From JASGCL01 sp965203915 (lineage in GTDB: Bacteria; Pseudomonadota; Alphaproteobacteria; JASGCL01): a DNA stretch of 64,000 nt. The notes beneath the pieces were generated by a model. That model searched no databases. It worked only from the letters and a program-made list of their open reading frames with translations, and had not been told where the DNA came from. The stretch spans positions 1,364,001-1,428,000 of the forward strand of contig OZ241918.1 of assembly GCA_965203915.1 (NCBI GenBank), written 5' to 3'. Below, piece after piece: positions 1 to 7,220 of this stretch (positions are counted from its first letter, which is position 1; the number at the start of each line of letters is the position of its first letter). The position numbers were made by a program, and so were the translations under genes.

Positions 1-309
1 ATGACCTGCATCATGGTGGATGATATTTGTGATTCGGCGGGCACGTTGGTTAACGGGGCGGAGGCTTTGATACACAACGGCGGGGCGAAGGAAGTGATAG
101 CCTACATCAGCCATGGCGTGTTTTCACCGCCCGCTATCGAGCGGATATTTAATTCGCCCCTGACCAAACTTGTCACCACCGATTCGATTGAATTTACCAA
201 CGAAGTAAAAAATTGCCAGAAAATAAAAAAATTCTCGGTCGCCCCCTTGTTGGGGGAGGCTATCCACCGTATTCACAGCAACGAATCGGTTTCTGATCTT
301 TTTGCCTAA
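1..309 (+). CDS. prs: Ribose-phosphate pyrophosphokinase, C-terminal third (truncated by window edge)
   Basis: This is the last ~102 residues of PRPP synthetase, which makes 5-phosphoribosyl diphosphate from ribose-5-phosphate and ATP in the cytoplasm for purine, pyrimidine and histidine synthesis. The PRPP-binding loop is visible at the start as MVDDICDSAGTL (family form VDDIVDTAGT). The family ending follows: a SHGVFSPPAIERI stretch, a TTDSI segment and SVAPLLGEAIHRI with ESVSDLF near the stop. The full protein is usually about 310 residues, so the true start lies upstream of this window; the ATG at base 1 is an internal methionine. The stop TAA is at 307-309. Confidence 0.93.
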   Translation: MTCIMVDDICDSAGTLVNGAEALIHNGGAKEVIAYISHGVFSPPAIERIFNSPLTKLVTTDSIEFTNEVKNCQKIKKFSVAPLLGEAIHRIHSNESVSDLFA

Positions 310-319
310 CCTATCGGTC

Positions 320-679
320 ATGCACCCATTACAAGTTGACTTTACCCATTGGCTAAGGACGCGGGGGTTAAGGGCGCGGGGGCTAAGGGTGGGGGGTGAT
401 AATAGCGACCATGACGACAATATCGCAACATCCATCCATCATTTATTAATCATTGGTTATGTATTTTTTGGGCAAGAGGAAGATATTTTTCATCGCACGG
501 CTTTGGAATTGCGCGGCACATTATTAAAAATGGAACGCGACCACGACAATGGCAAAACCATGACCAACATATTGCAAGACAACGACCGCCAACCCCCCAG
601 CGATTTCACCACCAAAGATTTCACCCCATACATCACCGTATTAAAATTATATTTGGAGTTTTTGAAAACAAGCCACTAG
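320..679 (+). CDS. Hypothetical protein downstream of prs
   Basis: This is a 119-residue ORF starting at the first in-frame ATG, 10 bases after the prs stop. I do not recognise a family. The N-terminal part contains a degenerate ~15-bp tandem repeat (359-394) that encodes an Arg/Gly/Leu-rich stretch. The rest is soluble-looking, with a GTLLKMERDHDNGKTM segment and a hydrophobic C-terminal helix. The last codon and stop fall inside the CTAG hairpin that forms the left end of an inverted-repeat cassette, so the natural C-terminus may have been altered by an insertion. No clear ribosome-binding site is visible. It could be a real small gene co-transcribed with prs, or a decayed one. Confidence 0.4.
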   Translation: MHPLQVDFTHWLRTRGLRARGLRVGGDNSDHDDNIATSIHHLLIIGYVFFGQEEDIFHRTALELRGTLLKMERDHDNGKTMTNILQDNDRQPPSDFTTKDFTPYITVLKLYLEFLKTSH

Positions 680-698
680 GCTTTGCCTAGAACCAAAC
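676..698. repeat. Left inverted repeat of a ~595-bp cassette
   Basis: This 23-bp sequence opens with a small self-hairpin (CTAGGC, 3-nt loop, GCCTAG) and ends AACCAAAC. Its last 14 bases (GCCTAGAACCAAAC, 685-698) recur as an exact reverse complement at 1246-1259. The stop codon of the preceding ORF (TAG, 677-679) lies inside it. Confidence 0.75.
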
Positions 699-727
699 TT
701 TTCAGCTTCTTGATGAAAAGTTTTTTT
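695..727 (+). terminator. Rho-independent terminator after the prs-side ORF
   Basis: A hairpin with 10-bp arms (AAACTTTTCA at 695-704, TGAAAAGTTT at 714-723) and a 9-nt loop is followed by a T-run to 727. It would stop transcription coming from prs before the cassette ORF. Its first 18 bases (695-712) also occur exactly at 18387-18404. Confidence 0.7.
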
Positions 728-776
728 ACAGTGTGAATATCTTGATTTTTAAATAACCATTACTTAAATATAGAAT

Positions 777-1214
777 ATGAATTCTATTAAGCCAGTAGAA
801 TTAGAAGATGCAAAAATCGAAGTAGCGCGTGCCTTCAAGAACCAGTATGATGTTGCAATGCGTTTTAAAAACGCCCTCAAAGAAAAAGATATCGATATTA
901 TTAAGCAACTAGAACATATTACCTTTAAGCCAGTTTCCAAAAAAAATAGCGATGAATTTAACTACAATAAGGAAGAATTAAAATTCCACTGTAATGGCTT
1001 TTTTCGAATTCTTGATTTTTGTTACGGCAAATTGGACATTAATGATAGAAAAAGGTTGATAGATATTTTAACAACGCCAACTATTGAAGAAAATAATGAT
1101 GCTTTAATAACCGCACTAAAAATACAAGCTATTAAAGAAATAAAAGACTGGATAAGTAAAGGCGAGGAATTATTAAAAAAAATAAAAAGGCATTATTTAG
1201 ATAAACAACTTTAA
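777..1214 (+). CDS. Orphan helical protein inside an inverted-repeat-flanked cassette
   Basis: This 145-residue protein is rich in Lys, Glu, Ile and Asn and is probably all-helical and cytoplasmic; there is no signal peptide or membrane segment. I recognise no family. Its coding sequence is clearly more AT-rich than the neighbouring prs and pyrE, and its codons favour AAA, ATT and GAA, suggesting a different origin. It sits alone between a terminator (695-727) and the 3' end of convergent pyrE, and the whole unit is bracketed by an inverted repeat (676-698 and 1246-1270). The start ATG follows an AT-rich leader with no strong ribosome-binding site. It could be a small accessory gene carried by a non-autonomous element. 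Function unknown. Confidence 0.6.
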   Translation: MNSIKPVELEDAKIEVARAFKNQYDVAMRFKNALKEKDIDIIKQLEHITFKPVSKKNSDEFNYNKEELKFHCNGFFRILDFCYGKLDINDRKRLIDILTTPTIEENNDALITALKIQAIKEIKDWISKGEELLKKIKRHYLDKQL

Positions 1215-1245
1215 ATCTAATGCTGTATATTGCTCGTGGCAACCA

Positions 1246-1270
1246 GTTTGGTTCTAGGCCCACGGCCTAG
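1246..1270. repeat. Right inverted repeat of the ~595-bp cassette
   Basis: This is the inverted partner of 676-698. It starts GTTTGGTTCTAGGC, an exact reverse complement of 685-698, and ends in its own hairpin (CTAGGCC, CAC loop, GGCCTAG, 1254-1270). The pyrE stop codon (CTA on the plus strand, 1267-1269) lies within the repeat. Confidence 0.75.
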
Positions 1271-1923
1271 ACGCCGCCATGCGCGGCGGACCATGCCATG
1301 GGGTTGGCCATGAATTGTTCCACCACCGACAAAGTTTTTGCATCAAACAAATTTTTTTCCTTCGCCACCGCAAATACGTCGCGGGCGGTGGTTAAATGGT
1401 GCAAGGTAATATCCATCGCCGCCATATCCGCCGCCAAACCAAAAATCCCATAATAAAAAATAACGAAGGAATCGTTGCACAAAAATTCGGCTTGGCGCAA
1501 ACCCTTCACAAAATTTATTTTGCTGCCGCCGTTGGTTGCCAAATCTTCGACCAACATGGCGCGCGCCCCAGGTTTTGCCCCGCCCTCAATACTGGCGTTC
1601 ATGCCATAACCCTTCGGCTTTTTGCGCACATAAACCATGGGGGTATGAAAACGTTCGGCCAAACACATGGCGTAGGGTATGCCCGCGGTTTCGCCGCCCG
1701 CCATAATGCTAATATTTTTTTGTTTTACCACGGGGGTTATTTTTTCAACCGCCATCGCCATCAATGTTTTTAATTCATCGGGGTAAAATATGGGTGCGCG
1801 ACAATTCATGTAAATGGGGCTTTTGATGCCCGACGCAAATTGATATGGTTCATCGCCCCGAAAATTAACCGCACCAATCCGCCATAAAATCTCCGCTGTT
1901 TTTTTGGCAATATCATCACTCAT
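1267..1923 (-). CDS. pyrE: Orotate phosphoribosyltransferase
   Basis: PyrE transfers phosphoribose from PRPP to orotate, giving OMP in pyrimidine synthesis. The 218-residue protein has the expected length and order: an N-terminal FASGIKSPIYMNCR substrate segment, a MAGGETAGIPYA loop, a conserved VRKKPKGYG catalytic-loop region and the PRPP-binding motif MLVEDLATNGGSK (family VEDLxTxGGS). It is the last gene of a minus-strand run that starts with atpH. An 85-bp gap separates it from cobO. Its stop codon lies inside the right repeat of the neighbouring cassette, so the extreme C-terminus may have been trimmed or replaced when that sequence arrived. Confidence 0.95.
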   Translation of the reverse strand: MSDDIAKKTAEILWRIGAVNFRGDEPYQFASGIKSPIYMNCRAPIFYPDELKTLMAMAVEKITPVVKQKNISIMAGGETAGIPYAMCLAERFHTPMVYVRKKPKGYGMNASIEGGAKPGARAMLVEDLATNGGSKINFVKGLRQAEFLCNDSFVIFYYGIFGLAADMAAMDITLHHLTTARDVFAVAKEKNLFDAKTLSVVEQFMANPMAWSAAHGGV

Positions 1924-2008
1924 AGAAAATTCTTTACCATGATGTTTGCAAATTCGGCAAGCAAGAAAAATAAAGAAAAAACGGAGCGCGACCCGTCATG
2001 GCCCGCGC

Positions 2009-2650
2009 CTAATACTCGATTCCCTTTTGCGCTTTGATTCCCGCCTTGAATGGGTGTTTTACTTCGGTGCATTCGGTAACCAAATCGGCCATGTTGGTCA
2101 ACCATTCGGGGGCGTTGCGCCCCGTTATCACAACATGTTGGTCGGGGCGTTTGTTCGCCAACGCATTTTCCACCATGTCATGCGCCAAATAATTGTAACG
2201 CAACACAATATTACATTCATCAAGCAAAACAAGGTTGATGGTTTTGTCCGCCATCATTTTTGCCGCCGCTTGCCATGCTTTGTCGGCCGCCGCCATGTCT
2301 TTGGCGCGGTCTTGGGTATCCCATGTGAACCCCTCCCCCATTCTTTTAAAAATACAATTGGGTTGGGTCGATAAAATTTTTTCTTCGCCCGTTGGCCAAG
2401 CCCCCTTCACAAATTGCACAATCCCCACTTTGAATCCATTGCCCAGGGCGCGGGTTGCCAAACCCATGGCGGCGGTGGTTTTACCCTTACCCTTGCCCGT
2501 GTAAACCATTAACAAACCTTTTTCGGCGGTGATGCTGGCCAGCATTTTGTCGCGTGCTGCCTTTTTCTTCGCCATTTTTTCATGATGGCGCGCGTTTAAT
2601 TCTTCTTCGGAAAAACCTTTGTATTTATCTTGATGATTATTTTGTTCCAT
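2009..2650 (-). CDS. cobO: Cob(I)yrinic acid a,c-diamide adenosyltransferase
   Basis: CobO/BtuR attaches the 5'-deoxyadenosyl group from ATP to cobalt of corrinoids, a step in adenosylcobalamin synthesis and salvage. The 213-residue protein shows the family P-loop GKGKGKTT at residues 52-59, then VGIVQFVKGAWPTGEE, LVLLDECNIVLRY and the typical ending HPFKAGIKAQKGIEY. A charged N-terminal segment of ~40 residues precedes the P-loop, as is usual for this family. It lies directly downstream of atpG, where atpD would normally be found. Other cobalamin genes in the window are cobB, cobA, cbiD, a cobK-like gene and cobS. Confidence 0.95.
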   Translation of the reverse strand: MEQNNHQDKYKGFSEEELNARHHEKMAKKKAARDKMLASITAEKGLLMVYTGKGKGKTTAAMGLATRALGNGFKVGIVQFVKGAWPTGEEKILSTQPNCIFKRMGEGFTWDTQDRAKDMAAADKAWQAAAKMMADKTINLVLLDECNIVLRYNYLAHDMVENALANKRPDQHVVITGRNAPEWLTNMADLVTECTEVKHPFKAGIKAQKGIEY

Positions 2651-2693
2651 AAAAATAATCCTACACCAAAAAAATCATAAATCAAATGAATGA

Positions 2694-3623
2694 TTACACG
2701 GCCTCGGCGCCCGAAATAATTTCTATCAATTCTTTGGTAATTTGCGCCTGGCGCGAACGGTTATAAGTAATGGTTAATTTGTTAATCATGTCTTTTGCAT
2801 TGCGCGTTGCATTATCCATCGCGGTCATACGCGCCCCTTGCTCGGAAGCAAAGGATTCCAAAAAGCCGCGATAAACCTGCACCGATAAATTTTGTGGTAA
2901 TAATTTTGCCAAAATCGATTCCTCGTCGGGCGAAAATTCTGTCATCACCTTTTCTGATTCATTCTTTTTGTCGACTGCTTTCATTGGCCCCTTCTCCGCC
3001 GCCCTATCTGCAGGCTTGGCTTGCTCGCTGGTTTTAAAAGGTATCAAAGACAAAGGCGTGACAATTTGGGTCAAGGCCGAAACATATTTGGTAAAAAACA
3101 ATTGGCATTCGTCGATGTCGCCACTGTTAAACAGGGTAAGAATTTTTTGCGCCACCATGTCGGCATTTTCAAAATTGGGGGTGGGTTTTGATAATTCTTC
3201 AAATTCGGCGATGAAGTTTTTTTGCATATCGCGTTTCAACAAATTAATCCCCTTACGCCCGACCACCATCAATTTGGCAACATGGCCCGCCGCCTGCAAT
3301 TGATTAACTTTTTTTCTCACTTCCTTGACCATGCTGCCGTTAAAACCGCCGCACAACCCACGGTCGGACGTAACCACCACCAACAAAATTTTCTTATTTT
3401 TTTCGCCGCCGCGCCCCACCAACAGACTTGGGGCGTCCTGCCCCATGTCGCTGGATAATTGCGCCAACATGGCTTCCATTTTTTCGGCGAAGGGGCGTGC
3501 TTGGTTGGCGCGTTCTTCCGATTTTTTTAATTTTGCCGCCGCCACCATTTTCATGGCCGACGTAATCCGTTCAGTCGATTTAACCGTTTTAATCCGATTG
3601 CGTAGGTCTTTTAAAGATGCCAT
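2694..3623 (-). CDS. atpG: ATP synthase F1 gamma subunit
   Basis: The gamma subunit is the central rotor shaft of F1. Both conserved ends are intact: the N-terminal helix (LKDLRNRIKTVKSTERITSAMKM starts at residue 4; key feature ITSAMKMVAAAK) and the C-terminal helix with MTAMDNATRNA and a NRSRQAQITKELIEI segment. At 309 residues it is about 15-20 longer than usual; a Lys/Glu/Ala-rich insertion sits near residues 195-225 between the strand LTQIVTPLSLIP and the segment beginning FSPDEE. It follows a TM2-domain gene by 16 bp, and that gene in turn follows atpA. No atpD or atpC follows; cobO starts 43 bp after the stop. Confidence 0.96.
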   Translation of the reverse strand: MASLKDLRNRIKTVKSTERITSAMKMVAAAKLKKSEERANQARPFAEKMEAMLAQLSSDMGQDAPSLLVGRGGEKNKKILLVVVTSDRGLCGGFNGSMVKEVRKKVNQLQAAGHVAKLMVVGRKGINLLKRDMQKNFIAEFEELSKPTPNFENADMVAQKILTLFNSGDIDECQLFFTKYVSALTQIVTPLSLIPFKTSEQAKPADRAAEKGPMKAVDKKNESEKVMTEFSPDEESILAKLLPQNLSVQVYRGFLESFASEQGARMTAMDNATRNAKDMINKLTITYNRSRQAQITKELIEIISGAEAV

Positions 3624-3639
3624 GAATTTTTTTCATTTA

Positions 3640-3873
3640 TTACCATTTGGTTAAAACGTTACCTTTACCATCTTTAAAATTCCTACCCGCCAAAATAACC
3701 AAATCCACCAACGACCAAATGGAACTGCCAATAAAAATTGTGCAAAGCCCGACTAGAATCATCATCAACCCCCTTTTGTTATTCCCGACATAAAAGCAAT
3801 GAATGCCAACGAAGCCAAAGAATAAACAAAGAATAAAAGTTGGTGTAATAAATTTAATAGATGTATTTTTCAT
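3640..3873 (-). CDS. TM2-domain membrane protein inserted between atpA and atpG
   Basis: This 77-residue protein has two membrane segments (about residues 9-28 and 33-63). It carries TM2-domain hallmarks: GFVGIHCFYVGNNKRG (family G.GxHRFYLG...G), SIWSLVDLVILAGRN and a terminal DGKGN. TM2 proteins are small inner-membrane proteins of mostly unknown function. The spacing is tight: 11 bp after atpA and 16 bp before atpG, all on the minus strand, so it is almost certainly co-transcribed and translated with the ATP synthase subunits. That position suggests, but does not show, a role in ATP synthase assembly or membrane association. It could equally be a chance insertion kept because it does not break the operon. 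Confidence 0.85.
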   Translation of the reverse strand: MKNTSIKFITPTFILCLFFGFVGIHCFYVGNNKRGLMMILVGLCTIFIGSSIWSLVDLVILAGRNFKDGKGNVLTKW

Positions 3874-3884
3874 TCTCTTTATTG

Positions 3885-5426
3885 CTATGCAAACTTCTTC
3901 ACAAAATCATCAAGGAAAGTTTTTACTTTGGCTTCGGTCGCATCGCTTAATTGCCCGCTGTCATCAATCTCGGCCAGCAATGCTTTGCCCTTGCCGCGCA
4001 AGGCTTGCAACATTTCGGCTTCAAAACGATTAACATCGTTTACATTGACATTGTCCAGATATCCCTTGGTGCCAGCATACAACGCCACCACTTGTTCGCC
4101 CATGGTTAATGGTGCAAATTGTGGTTGCTTCAGCAATTCGGTCAAACGTGCACCGCGTGCCAACAATTTTTGAGTCGAAGCATCAAGGTCAGAGGCAAAT
4201 TGCGCAAAGGATTCCATTTCGCGATATTGCGCCAATTCCAATTTTATCGAACCCGCAACTTTTTTCATCGCCTTGGTTTGTGCGGCCGAACCGACACGGC
4301 TGACCGAAATACCAACGTTGATGGCGGGGCGAATCCCCTTATAAAACAAACCCGTTTCCAAGAATATTTGCCCATCGGTGATGGATATAACATTGGTGGG
4401 GATATAGGCCGACACGTCGTTGGCTTGGGTTTCAATAATCGGCAGGGCGGTTAATGAACCCGCGCCATTGTCTTCGTTCATTTTCGCCGCCCGTTCCAAC
4501 AAACGCGAATGAAGATAAAAAACGTCCCCAGGATAAGCTTCGCGACCTGGCGGACGGCGCAACAGCAACGACATTTGGCGATAAGCCACGGCTTGCTTTG
4601 ACAGATCGTCATAAATTATCAAGGCATGCATGCCGTTATCGCGGAAATATTCACCCATGGCACAACCGGTGTAAGGTGCCATAAATTGCACGGGCGCAGG
4701 GTCAGATGCTGTCGCGGCGACAACGATGGTATAATCCATCGCGCCATTTTCTTCTAAGGTTTTAACCACCTGCGCCACGGTTGATCTTTTTTGACCAATC
4801 GCAACATAGATACAATAAAGCTTTTTGCTTTCGTCTTTGCCTTCATTAATTTTCTTTTGATTCAAAATAGCATCAATCGCCACCGCCGTTTTGCCTGTCT
4901 GACGGTCGCCAATAATCAATTCGCGTTGACCGCGACCAATGGGCACCAAAGCATCCAAAGCCTTCAGCCCCGTTTGCACTGGTTCGTGCACCGATTTTCT
5001 TGGAATAATCCCTGGCGCTTTGGTTTCGACCAAGCGCGTTTCTTTGGTTTTCAATGCACCCTTACCATCGATGGGGTTGCCCAAACCATCCAGCACGCGC
5101 CCCAACAATTCCTTGCCCACCGCGGTGGAAACAATTTGTTTGGTGCGTTTAACTTGGGTTCCTTCCTTCACGCCGCGGTCGTCGCCAAATATAACCACGC
5201 CGACATTATCGCTTTCCAAATTTAACGCCATACCCTTAACGCCGCCATCAAATTCCACCATTTCCCCTGCCTCAACCGACAACAAACCATATACCCGCGC
5301 CACGCCGTCACCGACCGAAAGCACCGTGCCAACCTCCGCCACTGCTACGGCTTCGCTGCCGCCCATTTCGTTGGCAATTTCTGCTTGGATAATTTTTGAA
5401 ATTTCGCTGGGATTGATATCAGCCAT
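3885..5426 (-). CDS. atpA: ATP synthase F1 alpha subunit
   Basis: The alpha subunit forms half of the F1 hexamer and holds the non-catalytic nucleotide sites. The protein is 513 residues, normal for the family. The Walker A motif GDRQTGKT is at residues 173-180, and the Walker B strand ALIIYDDLSK, the SLLLRRPPGREAYPGDVFYLHSRLLERAA block (positions ~285-315) and the Arg-finger region NVGISVSRVGSAAQ are all present. A ribosome-binding site GGAGACA lies just upstream of the ATG. It is the second gene after atpH (33-bp gap) and is followed by the TM2 gene. Confidence 0.98.
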   Translation of the reverse strand: MADINPSEISKIIQAEIANEMGGSEAVAVAEVGTVLSVGDGVARVYGLLSVEAGEMVEFDGGVKGMALNLESDNVGVVIFGDDRGVKEGTQVKRTKQIVSTAVGKELLGRVLDGLGNPIDGKGALKTKETRLVETKAPGIIPRKSVHEPVQTGLKALDALVPIGRGQRELIIGDRQTGKTAVAIDAILNQKKINEGKDESKKLYCIYVAIGQKRSTVAQVVKTLEENGAMDYTIVVAATASDPAPVQFMAPYTGCAMGEYFRDNGMHALIIYDDLSKQAVAYRQMSLLLRRPPGREAYPGDVFYLHSRLLERAAKMNEDNGAGSLTALPIIETQANDVSAYIPTNVISITDGQIFLETGLFYKGIRPAINVGISVSRVGSAAQTKAMKKVAGSIKLELAQYREMESFAQFASDLDASTQKLLARGARLTELLKQPQFAPLTMGEQVVALYAGTKGYLDNVNVNDVNRFEAEMLQALRGKGKALLAEIDDSGQLSDATEAKVKTFLDDFVKKFA

Positions 5427-5459
5427 GGTTGTCTCCTATTTTTTTATATTTTTTGCTGT

Positions 5460-6074
5460 TTACGATAAATTTTGTTCAAGTCTTGCCAATTTGCTTTTGA
5501 CCGATAGATCAATGTTGTATGATTCCACGGTCACGGTTAAGCCACCCAGTAAGCTTGCGTCAGTCTTATAGCGCAATGTTAGATTCTTGTCTAATTTTTT
5601 TTCTGTATCTTTATCAACCTCCTTGGCGAGCCATTTTGGCAACACCGCCACCAATTCCTTTTCCAACATCTTTTTTTCGCTGCTATCTAGCTCCTGCGCC
5701 GTGGTTACCAACGCCACCAATTGCCCCGATTCTTGCAACAACATGGTGATAACTTCCTCTAACATCATGCCCGCCGTTGCCAATCGTCCCTTATCGGACA
5801 GCAAACCAAAAAATCCCAACAACAGGTCGCTGGCTTTTTTATCGGTTATTTTTTGCGCGATGATCATTTTTTCAAGGATAGATTTTTTTTGCTCGCGCGA
5901 CAACTGGGGCGAAGCCGCCATGGCCTGCCAAACATTATTGTCAGAAATTATTGTCAAACGCAATTTGGTAACAGTGTCCGCAAACGCAGTTACATCAATC
6001 CCCTCGGCTTTTGCCAAGCGGTAGAGTGCCAGGGCGTATCTTTTTGCTAAGGGGCGGGATTGATCTTGAGCCAT
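5460..6074 (-). CDS. atpH: ATP synthase F1 delta subunit (OSCP)
   Basis: The delta subunit joins the top of the F1 head to the peripheral stalk. The 204-residue protein has the family N-terminal helical bundle beginning LAKRYALALYRLA, and the C-terminal DASLLGGLTVTVESYNIDLSVKSKLARLEQNL, which matches the conserved G-G-hydrophobic ending. It is the first gene of the minus-strand ATP synthase run, so the operon promoter should lie in the AT-rich 616-bp region upstream. This is the usual alphaproteobacterial order atpH-atpA-(x)-atpG, but without atpDC. Confidence 0.94.
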   Translation of the reverse strand: MAQDQSRPLAKRYALALYRLAKAEGIDVTAFADTVTKLRLTIISDNNVWQAMAASPQLSREQKKSILEKMIIAQKITDKKASDLLLGFFGLLSDKGRLATAGMMLEEVITMLLQESGQLVALVTTAQELDSSEKKMLEKELVAVLPKWLAKEVDKDTEKKLDKNLTLRYKTDASLLGGLTVTVESYNIDLSVKSKLARLEQNLS

Positions 6075-6690
6075 GATTCTATAGAAATATTCGGGGTAGC
6101 TTAGTGGGGTTTTTTTATTATTTTTTTACATATGCTGCCCCCGCCATAAGAAAAAGAATCGCGCTTGTCAATGACCTTGCTTATTATTATTTGCCCTTCA
6201 TAACTGAGATATTTGCTTGGTAAACCCCATCCAAATGTTACACCAACATTCGCTTAGGTTTCATGCCGCAAAACAAAGTAAGTAAAATAAAAAAAAGTGC
6301 GTCAATACTTTCTATAACTAACAATTATTTATGAATAAATTCCTGTGCGTTATTTATCAACAGGCTTATTAACAGTTTTCTTTTTATAAAAAGAAAAACT
6401 TCTTGCCATTGTTGCTTTCTTATCTTTAAATAAGTTTAATCAAATGAAGGACATAACAAAAGCACGAGTCGCAAAAAAATAAAACAACCAGAGATTATAA
6501 TTTAAGACTACAAATAACAAAAATGGAAATAATGGAACAAGGAATAAATAATAAAAATTAAACTAAAAAAATATTTAATAGCTTTAGTAATGCTAGCATA
6601 ATTGATAAATAATATCTTATGAGGCTATCACGAAACAACCGCATAAAAATCAACGCCTGATGTAATCAAACAAAAAAAATAAACAACACC
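6075..6690. other. 616-bp AT-rich intergenic region between divergent atpH and gcrA
   Basis: No credible gene is visible on either strand. The region must hold divergent promoters for the ATP synthase genes and gcrA. Two DnaA-box-like 9-mers lie in tandem: TTATCAACA (6354-6362, one mismatch from TTATCCACA) and TTATTAACA (6366-6374, two mismatches). The rest is A/T homopolymer-rich with no strong hairpin that I can see. Confidence 0.6.
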
Positions 6691-7143
6691 ATGACCTTTA
6701 CCTGGACCAACGAAAAAGAAACCGAATTAAAATCCCTGTGGCAAAAGGGTTATTCGGCGCGACAAATTGCAACCAAAATGGGCGATGTCAGTCGCAACGC
6801 CGTCATTGGCAAGGCTCATCGCCTTGGTCTGTCGCAACGTATTGCGCCGCCCAAGCGCGAATTTTTAAACACCCAATTTGCACGCGAACGAACTTGCCAA
6901 TGGCCATCGGGCGACCCATTAAAACCGGGTTTTCATTTTTGTGGCAAACAAATTGACGGCAGCAAACCCTATTGCAAGGCTCATTGCTTACGCGCCTATC
7001 GCCGTTTAACCATTGTTGAGGCTGAACGCGAAATGGAAAAAAATTCGGCTTTGTTGCGCAACGCTACTTCGGCGGCGGCTCCTTCCAACCTGCCCTCGCG
7101 CGCCGCACCACGGTTGCCCGTCCCCCTGACAAAATTTTCATGA
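6691..7143 (+). CDS. gcrA: GcrA family cell-cycle regulator
   Basis: GcrA is an alphaproteobacterial transcription factor that binds sigma-70 and activates promoters carrying CcrM-methylated GANTC sites. The 150-residue protein has the N-terminal helix-turn-helix region (FTWTNEKETELKSLWQKGYS then RNAVIGKAHRLGLSQR, residues 3-50). Its C-terminal sigma-interacting domain contains CQWPSGDP, FHFCGKQ and PYCKAHCLRAYR, matching the family CxWPxGDP...FHFCG...PYCxxH pattern. The central and extreme C-terminal parts are Ala/Pro-rich and poorly conserved, as expected. It is monocistronic or leads into purB 77 bp downstream. A CcrM methyltransferase should exist elsewhere in the genome. Confidence 0.93.
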   Translation: MTFTWTNEKETELKSLWQKGYSARQIATKMGDVSRNAVIGKAHRLGLSQRIAPPKREFLNTQFARERTCQWPSGDPLKPGFHFCGKQIDGSKPYCKAHCLRAYRRLTIVEAEREMEKNSALLRNATSAAAPSNLPSRAAPRLPVPLTKFS

Positions 7144-7220
7144 CGCATTTTCATGGGTCATGGTCATTTGGCCATTTGCATTATTCATGGCATGTAAGTA
7201 TTATTGGTTGGAGGTAAAAA

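Noticed and set aside
676..698. Cassette inverted repeats as ordinary rho-independent terminators
   Set aside because: The CTAG hairpins have no T-run after them on either strand; a separate true terminator with a T-run lies at 695-727.
4939..5571. 210-residue plus-strand frame antisense to atpA and atpH
   Set aside because: It is a shadow of two well-conserved genes on the other strand; the translation has no recognisable motif.
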